Positions 43,668-54,249 of a stretch of DNA of 64,000 nucleotides are shown piece after piece; positions within the stretch are counted from its first letter, which is position 1; each line of letters begins with the position of its first letter. Source of the DNA: Cryptomeria japonica (taxonomy: Eukaryota; Streptophyta; Pinopsida; Cupressales; Cupressaceae). Below the pieces are notes generated by a model, which was given only the letters and a program-made list of their open reading frames with translations, was not told the DNA's origin and ran no database searches. The position numbers were made by a program, and so were the translations under genes. The stretch lies in assembly GCF_030272615.1 (NCBI RefSeq), contig NC_081415.1:422185757-422249756 (forward strand). The letters run 5' to 3'.

Positions 43668-44650
43668 CTTGTATAGGTTTGTGGGTAAGTGGAGAAGGGT
43701 CTGGAATGGCTTCCACCGACCTTTTCTCCTCGAGAAGTTGGTGTGGTCCACTAGTGTATGTATGGGAACCGGGGGTTGGGAGAGGTCACCAAGGTAACCC
43801 AGGATGGGGGCTGAGACCTAGTGAAGACCTGCCAGGGTAACCCATGACATCCTAGTGATGCCACTCTTCCCCTTTGCAACCTAGTGGTATCCCGTATCTC
43901 TTCCTTCAGTGTATTGTTGAGTTTTTGGAAGTGGATGTTTTCTCTTGCTTGTTGCTTTTGTGATTGTGCTCGAGCCTCCGGTGTATTGTAGTTAATTCTT
44001 GTGCTTCTGATGTTCTCTTGTGAGCCTCTTGCTTGTTAAGTTTAATTGATTCCTTGATTGTATTGATATGTGACTTCTCCTTTAAGTCATGTTGGTACCC
44101 TTGTGTATTTTGCTTCCGCCTGATGGATCTGATTGGTACCTCCTAGCACAGGGGGTGGACCTATTTTGGTGCCACATGGTTGGGTGGAATGCTTTTCGCA
44201 CCCATTGGGTTTGGCTCCTATAGCTTCATGTTCACGGTGGCTCGGAGATGAATTGAAGACTCTATGATGTATTAGATTTATGTATATTTTCCTATATGGG
44301 ACTTTTGGAGATTTGTATAATGTGGATCAATTATTTTGTATATGCAATTTTCATGTAAATTCTTGAGCATTGTAACGAGAATCTTGTATCCATGTACTAT
44401 TCTGTAATGTAATGTTCAACAGTTCCTTGTAATTATTTCTGATTGTGTACATCTTTGTATAGTATCGTTATGGGGCCTTGAGGAGATTTGGTTTCTATTG
44501 TACAATTTTCTTTATGTATCTAGTTTATCTATGTTTTAGCATTTTCTATGTTATATTATTTGTTTTAAAAAAATAAAAAAATAAAAATTATTCGCATTTT
44601 CACGTTCTTGGTTGTTTTGTCCTTTGGGCCTAATGGCGGGGCATGACAAT

Positions 44651-44664
44651 TGGTATCAGAGCCC
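44651..44664 (+). other. Primer binding site, tRNA-iMet
   Basis: TGGTATCAGAGCCC starts two bases after the 5' LTR end. Confidence 0.92.
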
Positions 44665-44773
44665 ATGTTCAAACACTGGGATCCTTTGGGCTTACTTTGG
44701 TCTTTTGTTGTTGGTGTTAGTGTTTTGTGTGCGGTTTTGATTCTAGCCCTAAGCTTGTCCCTTACGTGTTGTG

Positions 44774-45486
44774 TTGTCTAGAAGGATACTGAGAGCTCGT
44801 GGAAGAGGCCGAGGTAGGGGACATGGTAGAGGGGTAGAAACTAATAACACCCCCTCACAGATTTCGCAAGGGGATATTGGTAGTCGGGAACATGAATTGT
44901 CTGGGGAAGCGGGGAATCAGTTGCAGGCGTTGCTTGAGCAGCTTCTTGACCGCTTGGGTCCCCGCCAGGAGAATGGGGCTCGTGAAAGGTCACCAGTCAG
45001 GACAATTAATGATCTACCAGAACGGGAGGCATCATTCATGAGAGACTTGATGAGAACCAACCCTCCTAAGTTATATGGTGCCGAAATTGGTTTAGAGGCT
45101 GAAAATTGGTTGATTGAGTTGGAACGATGCTTTGCTATGCACCCCTTCAACACCAATACAAAAGCTAGATGTGCAATCTTGCATTTGAGGAATTTTGCAC
45201 CCACATGGTGGCAGTTGGAAGAACAAAAGCTTTGCCTGGACATTAATACTATCTCTTGGGAGTTGTTTGTCGAACATTTTCGGACTCAGTTCCTATCAGA
45301 TCATTGGAGGCAGCGCAAAGTAGATGAATTCCATGATTTGTGTTAGCTATCCATGTCAGTAGAACAATATGAGCGTCATTTTTACGAGCTCAAGAGATAT
45401 GACGAGATAGGTGATGATGAGACTATGCTACTACAACATTTTGTTTGGGGTCTCAATGATCGGATCAGTGGTGATGTTCAGGGTCA
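44774..45486 (+). pseudogene. Truncated gag of the nested element
   Basis: The first codons read L-S-R-R-I-L-R-A-R-G-R with TTG where ATG is expected, so the start may be mutated (inference). An Arg/Gly-rich N-terminus is followed by a retrotransposon gag core: PPKLYGAEIGLEAENWLIEL, LRNFAPTWWQLEE, WELFVEHFRTQFLSDHWRQR. A TAG at 45344-45346 interrupts it; the frame goes on with VEQYERHFYELKRYDEIGDD and ends abruptly at the 3' LTR. Zinc knuckle, protease and pol are missing. Confidence 0.85.
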
Positions 45487-48400
45487 TATAGTGCCCCTCC
45501 CTCTTTTGGCTTGTCAGACTTTGTGATTTGTGTACTATGTGGCTCAACCCCGATTCTGGTGTTGGTCGGTTTTGGTTTTGGAGTGTGATTCTTGTTTTTG
45601 CTACTGGATTTCTATATGACTATGATGTCTCATGTTATGTGTTGTTCAGAACAGTGATGCTATTGAATGTATTGAGGATGTGATGTTATACGATGTATCT
45701 TCACTCTGTGTGTTTGATGATTATAGATGAGAGATTTTATTAATAATAGAATTTGATCCCAATGCTCTTAGATGTGTATCTGGTTATCTCTGATGTAATA
45801 TGGTTGTGATTGATAATGTCTTCGATGGAAACATATGATGTAGTTGATGATGTGACTATTAGATGTTATTCATACATGATATTTCATTAGTTTATCTATG
45901 AGTTCTTTATATTTATCGATGAATACTGACTTGATGTGCTCTGTTTCTATGTTTGATGTGCTTGGGTGAGGGGGAAAAGCGTCGCACTGCTCTCTACGGG
46001 CAAGCTATGTCGCTTCCATTCGCTACTCACGGTATGATATTTTGTGGTTCATATATATATGCATGTTCGACAGTTTGTTTATGCAGCTGCAAGTACCGAG
46101 CATCAACTCCACTTGAACTTGCAGGTCTGAGCGTGCTCTCCAACCCCATGGTAAAGTGGACAAGGAGATATCAGTCAGACCCTTGTCAGGCACTCTAGTT
46201 CCCTATTGTTAGGTCTTGTTAGTCATCACCCTTTTTGTTAGTACTCAGTATTTTGAGTTGTCGTAAAACGTCGCTCTTTCTTATAATTGATAATTTTGAC
46301 AAATAATTATTGTTTTAACCCCTCTCAGTATTGGGGATGTAGTTAATTAAATTATTTAATTAATTAATATGTTGGAATTGGTAGAAATTTAAGATTTAAA
46401 TTATTTAACTAATTCGAAGATAATATTTGAGTTATAAAGATTAATTTATTATAATTAATTATGGTCTCTACATTTAACTTATTTAATTGAGTGACTTGAG
46501 GGCTTGGATTATTTTATAAATTGGAAGGATTGATTGAATAGGAAATTATAAATATTTGATTAAGTGTTTTAATTATTCTTGTAAATAAACTATTATTTCT
46601 TAGTTGTTTAAAAAAAAAAAAATTAAAGAAAAGAAAATAATTATTATTTATTTTAAATTAGATTTTTGCATGTGTGTGGAGTTACAAATGAATTAATAAA
46701 CTAATTAATGTTTTTAATTAATGGAGGAATCTGCATGTGGGGACTTGCATTTTTTTTTGAAAAGTTATTTTATGGGGTTTTTTGGTTTTTTTTTGGGAGA
46801 GAAAGCTCGGCCATGAATATTTTTCCTGCATAATTTGTTTTGGGTTTTTAAGGATTTTGGAAGAAAATTTGGGGGTTTTTCTCTATGAATATTGGGGAAG
46901 AATATAGTTTTGAAGATATTGGCGAAGGAATTGGATTGCTCTTGGAGAAGTTTTTTTGAATTTGAGTCTTCGCGTGAATCTTTCAGGAGAATCTCCTTTT
47001 CTTTCATCTCTTTGTACCTACCAGATAAAGAGAAGAGGTAAGACTCTATCTCTTATTCTTTTGCATGTTGATTTTCCAGAATGATGAATTGAGGAAAATA
47101 TTAGGTTTAGATTGTTGGAAAGATTTTTGAATTCTGTTTCCTTTACAAATCCGGAAAGTAAATGTATTCATCGCTTTTGATCTTGCAAGTTTTATATTTC
47201 ATGTTATTTGGATTCTTCAGAGATCTATAGTAAGATTGTATTAGTTGTAAATCTGAGGATTACTAAAATATTTAATTCCTCAATCTGGGTATATGAAACT
47301 ATGAATTTATCTCGGAAATCTATTGTCTTTTGTCTGTAAATTCCTTTTCTTTTCAAAAAATTTGAGGATTGGATTATATCATATTTGGAAAAAATGTCAT
47401 TCTTGAGTCTGGTATTTGATTTAATAGATTTGATAATACCTGTGTACTATTCTGTTAATTATGCCTGTATCTCTATAGTTTTCATATTTAATTATACCTG
47501 TAATGATATTTTTTAATTTATTTTAAGCATTTCCCTGTGTATATATATATATTCGATTATCGCATATATATACATATTCGATTATCGCTTTGACTCGATG
47601 CCGCAGCATTTCATTGGCAATGCAGCTTTTTTTTACCGTAGCTTGTGTTTGTTTTTTTGAGGAGGGGGGGGTGTGGTGAGGGGAATACCAGTTCCCCGAC
47701 GTGGGTGGCGCTACCCACAACAAGGGATTTCCCTCGCTGTGGGGAGCCATCTCCACGACCGTGGAAGTGGGGAAACCCCATGACGCCGAACCTGTCATGC
47801 TCTCCGCCTTCCTTCTGCGTTGTGTTGTGTTGAATGCGCGTTGTTAACAGTTCCTTTGTCCCCATATTTTTAAATGGTTTAAAGTATGGTTATGTATATA
47901 TATACTAAAAGATTATTCATGTCTCTCAGATCTTTTGGTCTATCTCTGGGTTTTATGGCAGTCATAAGTTTAGATGTAATTGCATATATATATATATTTA
48001 TTTATTTATATTTGAAAGTTCTTTTATTTATTTACGTTTCTAATTTGGAATAAAGAAAAAATACATTATTGTGTTCAGTTTTATTTGGGATATTATATGA
48101 GAATATAAATGAATATATATTTTAATTTTAAATTCTTGATTCATTGTTGTTATTAATCATTCTCTAGTTAGTCGTAAATGTGTATATGAATCAAATGAAC
48201 TATTGAATTTTGGATTCAAAAGAATTGAACTAAAAGTAATAAATGAATTAGCTTGATAATTAGAGTGAATGATTACGATATGATTTTGGATTTGATTCAA
48301 AAGTTAATTTATGGACGTAATCTGGGTATAGGAATAAAGTTGGTCCTTCTGGTTTTAATGTAAGACTAGAAGTTCTTGACTTATTGTGGCTTCGTGATTT

Positions 48401-49883
48401 CTTGGAACATGTTCTAATATGTGGAATTGTATAGTCATGTTGTGTAATGGTTTTTTTTTTTACTCCTGAGTTAGGAATATATATGTTTTCTATTTGTGCC
48501 TTTCATAGTCCCTTGTTATTATGTAAGAATTCTCTGAAAGTCAAGTCCCTCTTGTAGAGAAATGTTGTACAACAATCCATGATGATTTGGATCAGTGGAC
48601 CTTAGTGCGCTAGATGTTACCTTCCTAGCCCTCTTGTTGAACTCCTTGGAAACCTTTCTAGCATGTGAAATTGAGCCATGCTATGGTTGGAGACTTGTCA
48701 TCTTGTGTCTTGTTAAAACAACCATGATTTTATTTTGAATCCTAGGTGCAAGTAGGGAGAGTGGCTTCTATTGGGGGTCAAGACCCAAAGTGGTCCGTAG
48801 GGTAACCCAATAGAAGTTTGGTAAACAAGTGATAACCTAATTAATAAACTTGGGTGGGTAGTTAGATCCCAATAATCAAGATAAGTTCTCTGATGCCTCC
48901 TTTCCCGCAAACACTTGTATAGGTTTGGGGGTAAGTGGAGAAGGGCCTGGAATGGCTTCCACCGACCTTGTCTCCTCGAGAGGTTGGTGTGGTCCACTAG
49001 TGTATGTATGGGGTTCGTGGGTCGGGAGAGGTCACCAAGGTAACCCAGGATGGGGGTCGGGACCCAGTGAAGACTTACCAGGGTAATCCATGACATCCTA
49101 GTGATGACACTCTTCCCCTTTGCAACCTAGTGGTATCCCATATCTCTTCCTTTCGTGTATTGTTGAGTTTTCAGAAGTGGATGTTTTCTCTTGCTTGTTG
49201 ATTTTGTTATTGTGCTCGAGCCTCCGATGTATTGTAGTCAATTCTTGTGCTTATATGATAATCTCTTGTGAGCCTCTTGCTTGTTAAGTTTAATTTATTC
49301 CTTGATTGTATTGATATGTGGCTTCTCCTTTAAGTCATGTTGGTACCCTTGTGTATTTTTCTTCTACCTGGTGGGTCTGTCTAGTACCTCCTAGCACGAG
49401 GGGTGGACCTATTTTGGTGCCACATGGTTGGGTGGAGTGCTTTTCGCACCCATTGGGTTTGGCTCCTTCAGCTTCGTGTTCGCGGTGGCTCGAAGATGAA
49501 TTGAAGACTCCATGATGTATTGGATTTATGTATATTTTCCTACATGGGACTTTTGGAGATTTGTATAATGTGGATCTATTATTTTTTATATGTAATTCTC
49601 ATATAAATTCTCGAGCATTGTAACAAGAATCTTGTATCCATGTACCATTCTGTAATGTAATGTTTAGCAGTTCCTTGTAATTATTTATGATGATGTGCAT
49701 CTTTGTATAGTATCAATATGGGGCCTTGAGGACATTTTATAATTGTTTTCTTTATGTATCTGGTTTATCTATGTTTTAGCATTTGATATGTTATATTACT
49801 TGTTTAAAAAAAATAATTTTTTTTTTTTGCATTTTCATGTTCTTGGTTGTTTTGTCCTCTGGGCATCATGGCGGGGCGTGACA
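45487..49883 (+). repeat. 3' LTR of nested element (4397 bp)
   Basis: Homologous to 40265-44648. It starts TATAGTGCCCC directly after gag coding sequence with no purine tract, which indicates that a deletion joined gag to the LTR edge. It ends GGCGGGGCGTGACA before the AATTT duplication. Confidence 0.92.
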
Positions 49884-50069
49884 AATTTCCTTATATCATT
49901 CCTAGAATCTTCGTAGTCAAAAATATTTTCCAGTGTAATCAAACTTTAGGAAGTTTGTTTGTCTTTAACTGGATCACTTGGTTGCCATATGCCTCAGACA
50001 CCTTAGGCTGCAATTGATCCACGAACTCCCCAGATTGCGGATGAACATGGCTATATGCTCATCACTTTC

Positions 50070-50600
50070 AAAAACTTTCCAATGGGTATAATTGTTTGGT
50101 ATAGAAGGTTTGACAACTACCTAGACTGAATGTTTGTTTTCCAATAATTCTGATCCGATATTGAATTGCGATCCTATTTTGGCCATATGGTTGGCGGCTT
50201 CGTTTTTCTTTCGGGGAATCCTTTGAATATAAAAGCTTCAAAGATCTCAATCAGGTCCCAAACTATATGATGGTATGAACGCATGCAGACATGCTTTGCA
50301 GTTGATATTCCCTGGACCTGATGGATGACTAACTCTGAATCCCCTAAAACTCTCAGCTGTTTGATCCCGAGGCATTCTGTGAGGCTCAAAGCATGAACTG
50401 AACCTTCATACTCTGCCTCGTTGTTTCAACAAGAAAACTGAAGATGGAAAGACCTCAAGGTCTTCTCTCCGAAAGGTGAAATGAGACAAATGCCTGCTCC
50501 AGATCTGGTCGTGCATCTGGCCCCGTCAAAGTGGAGGGTCCAAACTTTGGAGGTTAGGTCTTTTTTTTTTTTTTTCCTTTCTTGCAAGTCCTTTGACACC
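50070..50600 (-). pseudogene. Extra RNase H domain located before RT
   Basis: Minus strand reads VWTLHFDGARCTTRSGAGIC (first catalytic Asp), then after a TAG NNEAEYEGSVHALSLTECLG (catalytic Glu) and VLGDSELVIHQVQG (catalytic Asp). This is the RNase HI-like type with F-D-G, N-E-A-E-Y and G-D-S motifs known as the extra or archaeal-like RNase H of Tat elements. It lies in frame downstream of the protease and upstream of RT. The usual Gypsy RNase H is present separately. A frameshift follows near 50190. Confidence 0.85.
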
Positions 50601-50905
50601 TTATGGATTGGTTGGTCTTCATCAAAAATCACATACGTCCCAATTCTAGTGGCATGGTAATTCCCGTAAGGATTTGCATCTATGAATTCATTTAGGAAAA
50701 CCTCTTGATCTATGGATCGGTCTCCGGTTATTTCTTCATCTTCTAATAGCTCTACACATTGGGAAGATTCAAAGTTAGTCATAGCTTCATCAACTATGTT
50801 CTCTGAATGGGGAGGTTTGGACAATATCTTTAACTTAGCCCCATGTTTAGTCCTAAGGATAAGGTGAGACCAATCCAAAGAGAGATATCCTCCTACCTTC
50901 GCAGT
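50601..50905 (-). pseudogene. Linker between protease and extra RNase H
   Basis: The open frame from about 50878 reads DWSHLILRTKHGAKLKIL, then acidic ELLEDEEITGDRS and a Lys run. No domain is recognised. It is in frame with the protease above (one TGA near 50904 between) and with the RNase H below. Confidence 0.7.
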
Positions 50906-51260
50906 GAAATCTCAGGATAGACAAAGGCTGAAAATAGGGGGGATATCAATGAATTCTACTTCTTGGATCACCGTGATGCTAGGACAAGTGAATGAGGTGA
51001 GCGAAAGGTTTTTTATAATGCCCACAATTTGGACTCTATTTCCATCTAATTGCATGACCCCCCTACTTACAGGTTCATATTTCAAATTCAAGACTTTCGC
51101 TACTTGCTTAGGCATGACGGTAGTACTAGCAGAAGAATCAATCATGGAATTATGAAGTGACTTATCCCCAACGATAAGGGTAAAAAAGAAAGGATTGGGC
51201 TTTGAATTACCTTCCTTCGTGTCAGCAGCAACCTCGAGGCCTTCATTGGTAAGCACCACC
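50906..51260 (-). pseudogene. Gypsy aspartic protease, catalytic Gly changed
   Basis: Reads FFFTLIVGDKSLHNSMIDSSASTTVMP, where the catalytic D-[ST]-G-A is DSSA, then VLNLKYEPVSRGVMQLDGN and VQIVGIIKNL. The arrangement is that of Ty3/Gypsy proteases. Gly to Ser at the active-site loop may impair it. Confidence 0.85.
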
Positions 51261-51399
51261 CATTTTCACAATTGGTTTCCTAAAACGGATCCATCGCTCT
51301 TCTTGTGCGGTTCCTGTGTTGCTGACTCAATAGAGAACTTTTCTATTTCATCGAGTGCCTCCCACAAACGGTCTTTCTATTCAGGAATGGCGAGGATAT

Positions 51400-53046
51400 C
51401 CTATAGGGATATATTTGCAAGAGATATGTTTCAAGGATTGTGGGAAGGGGAGCCTTCGAATATTTGGCCTTGTAAGGTATAAAACCTTTTGCCTTTTGAG
51501 AACTAGAGACTGCAATAGGCTGCTATGTCGGCTTATCTGTATTTTCTTTTAGCTGTTGCATCATAGGTTCTCCGGTAAACCATCGCTTGGAGCGGAGGTG
51601 ATAATCAGACTGCACTTGTGGTACCTTTACAGATGATGTGGAAGCATCATTTGTGAGGATAGTCTCCTCCTCCATCCATGAAAAGAGGGCGTGATCCAGA
51701 GCGATCTCAACTTCTTTCTCTAAGGACATGCCCTGCATTTGGGTGGTAAGTGAAGCATTATCCATACCTGAAGAAGCATAGAGCTCATCATTAGGGCCCA
51801 TTCCTTGACTCCTTTGCTCAGCCAATTTCTGTTACAAGTTTCCTCTCAGACAATTTCGTGGCATATGAGCAGAGTTACAAGGGAATCACCATGAATTGGT
51901 GTCGTCCGCGAAGTTATTTTGGCCAACCACCAATTCTTTGTTGTTATTGAGGGGTACAATTTGCAAAGGGTTAGGCACAAGCACAAGTTGGTTGTTCAGC
52001 TGGATTTGATTAGCTTTTGCGCCACCTTGATATTGGTTTTGCTAGTAAGGGGGTCTCACGCTTTGGTAATTTTGAAAAGGGGAGCGAGCAGGCACTGCTT
52101 GTTGCCTCATAAGGTTGATGATCTCATTTGAAAAGGTTCTAAGCAAATTTTTCATATCGTTAACCTCTACAGCTAGAGTAGAGGAAGTGAGAGTGCTTTC
52201 CTGCTGAGCATTAGGATAAACATATATAGATTGAGGTGTGGATGCTCTCAGAGGTGACGATTCGAGCATTTGGCTTGACAGGTCAGGAAAGATGGGCATG
52301 GCGGTCTTGGTGGGAGCTTCCTTGCATCAATTAAGTTATTCTCTGATCGAATGGCTAGCTCATAAGCATCTAGAAGAGTCTTACCTCCCAAAGGCTGGAT
52401 CATGACAGATATGTTAGAATTGAAAGCTTTCAGATAGAATACGAAAGCCATGTCCATAGGGGGTGAGTAGATATAGGTATTCTCTACCATGTCTTCTAGA
52501 ATTTGGTATTAAAATCTATCATAGCTTCTTGGGGCCCCTTCTTATCATGATCAATTGCTGCATCAATGAAGATCTATTGCCCTTTTCAGTAAATTGTTCA
52601 AAGAAACGATCTCCCAGCTAGTCCCAGCTTTCTATTGAATTTGGCATGAGGTATCTATACCAATCTTGGGATTTTCCCTTGAAAGAAGCTGCGAACAATC
52701 TTAATGCTACATTTTGCTGTGTGACATTGTGTATAGTGCACATGTCGACCACATCCTGTAAATGCTCCTTGAGGGTCTTAGAATCATCTCGAGTGAATTT
52801 CGGTAGAGATTTTAATGCGGATGTGGGGATAGCATCCCATTGAGCAAGAGGTAGGGGTGGGATAAGAGGGTTCCCGCTATTCCAAGTGATAAAATTCCTC
52901 AGAGGTTGGACTGCCATTGGGATGTGGGTTGCTTGGACAGGGACTTGCATTCTAACTCCTGATACTTCTTGGACTATAACTAGGGGTGGTAGCAATAAAC
53001 TCGGATTTGTTGCGGTTTGGCTCCTAGTAATTGGCCTATGGCTCAT
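51400..53046 (-). pseudogene. Gag of the Tat-like element, broken
   Basis: ATG at 53046-53044 (MSHRPITRSQTATNPSLLLP). The core reads LPKFTRDDSKTLKEHLQDVV, MCTIHNVTQQNVALRLFAAS and GKSQDWYRYLMPNSIESWD, then TAG near 52616. Later open pieces (52490-52248, 52299-52042, 51825-51523) include LLDAYELAIRSENNLIDARK. A broken zinc-knuckle-like CNSAHMPRNC is near 51850-51890. Two frameshifts are evident from frame changes. Confidence 0.8.
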
Positions 53047-53074
53047 ACACCCTCTTTAGACAAAAAGAAAAATG

Positions 53075-53100
53075 GTCCCATCGGGTGTGCCAGAAAAAGA
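53075..53100 (-). other. Probable primer-site/leader motif
   Basis: On the minus strand just after the 5' LTR: TTTTCTGGCACACCCGATGG. Comparable GGCAC/GCCCG-GGGAC leaders occur at this place in other plant Gypsy elements. The tRNA is not assigned. Confidence 0.5.
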
Positions 53101-53103
53101 AAC

Positions 53104-54244
53104 TGTTGATCAATAAAATTGCTTCTATGAAAACAGTCTTATGGGAAACTCAGTGATGGGGTACCCGTGCATGTTCATTGAGTGACCTCCAGGATTTTAG
53201 AAGTCGGCTCTTCATACATGGGGGGAGAAAAGGGAAAGAAGGAATACTTAAAACAAAACTACTCTTTAGATATGCGCTTAAATGTATTTAGTACTCTATA
53301 CGAACAAAGAAACTTCACATATGTGCAGCTGTGAGGCCCATTCAACAATCTACATGCCTAGAAAATCAAGACTAAAATATAAACAACAGTTCATTTAACA
53401 TAAAGCAACATATGCCATTCATCCACTAGATAACAAGTTCAAAATACAGTTTAATCTGCAGAGTCTTACAACATAGATTCCTAAAGTTGTACACAATTAC
53501 AAGATGCACATAAAAATATTCATGCACACTAAAAAAAGTAATCATATAGGCCCTAGGCACAATCTGATTATCACAGTTTCAGGAGTACAATCACAAGTTA
53601 AAGGCATAATTCCACAACTATTGTCTATATTTTCTTTTCAAAATTTTCCATCCTTACAAAAGAAAAAAGAAACACTCATATAATCACGAGCCAATGACCT
53701 GGCGTAGAAACACAGAGAGAGCAAAACCATATGTACCGCTAGCAACACCGTTAGCAACTGTGAAATCACCTAGTGAGGAGTTGGACAACAACTTCATCTT
53801 TTAGCCCAACTGCCACCAAATCTTGTAATGATTGAATCAAAATGGGGGAACCCGCGACCATTGTTGAGCCCCATATTGTTGGCAACAAATGCCCCATCAT
53901 CACAAAATGCATGCCAAGGCCACCCGTAGGTATTTATAAGAAAAACATGGCAACAAGAGGGAGCGGTTTGGGAATTTAACAAAACAACACAAAGCGCTTC
54001 GCGAGGAAATGCCACGTTGCAAAATGTGAAAACACCTTTTAAAATATTGTCCCATCGAAAGAGAGCGAAAAAGAGACCCACCATGCATCCGTCTCTCGCA
54101 GGTTCCTAACAAAGGGAAAAGTGAAGCTCGAACAACTCAAGCCGTGCCACCACATGGAAAACACGAGGAAGCAAAATTAAAATCTTGATCGAGGAAAAAC
54201 AAAAACCAACTCCCCGAAAGGGGTACGGTGGACGAAAGTATACA
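53104..54244 (-). repeat. 5' LTR of the Tat-like element
   Basis: Plus-strand reading TGTTGATCAATAAAATTG to GAAAGTATACA. It aligns along the full 30537-31673 LTR with scattered substitutions. Confidence 0.9.
53930..53941 (-). promoter_or_regulatory. TATA box in the Tat-like 5' LTR
   Basis: CTTATAAATACC on the minus strand. The 3' LTR has the decayed CTTATAAAGATC at the equivalent place (about 31353-31364). Confidence 0.6.
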
Positions 54245-54249
54245 CTACC

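Larger units (their letters stand above)
40265..44648 (+). repeat. 5' LTR of nested element (4384 bp)
   Basis: Collinear with 45487-49883 over its full length, apart from small indels such as a 65-bp tandem duplication (43538-43667) present only here and a (TA)-rich insertion present only in the other copy near 47980. No credible ORF; the 93-codon frame at 42334 is within a palindrome-rich GC patch. Confidence 0.93.
40265..49883 (+). mobile_element. Nested LTR element with 4.4-kb LTRs and gag-only interior
   Basis: LTRs of 4384 bp (40265-44648) and 4397 bp (45487-49883) start TGTAGTGCCCC (TATAGTG in the right copy) and end GGCATGACA/GGCGTGACA. A perfect target-site duplication AATTT lies at 40260-40264 and 49884-49888. 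The interior is only 838 bp: a Met-type primer site and a truncated gag. There is no protease, pol or purine tract before the 3' LTR. It is inserted in opposite orientation to the Tat-like element. LTRs are nearly the whole element (91%). Confidence 0.93.
30537..54244 (-). mobile_element. Large Tat-like Ty3/Gypsy element with accessory gene module, hosting a nested element
   Basis: LTRs of 1137 and 1141 bp flank it (30537-31673 and 53104-54244). Flanking 5-mers CTACA (30532-30536) and CTACC (54245-54249) fit a decayed target-site duplication. Minus-strand order is gag, protease, extra RNase H, RT, RNase H, integrase, accessory module, LTR. A 9.6-kb element (40265-49883) interrupts it between the extra RNase H and RT. 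Without that insertion it is about 14.1 kb. RT-RNase H-integrase order shows Ty3/Gypsy; the second RNase H and the accessory ORFs point to the Tat lineage. All coding parts carry stops or frameshifts. Confidence 0.88.
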
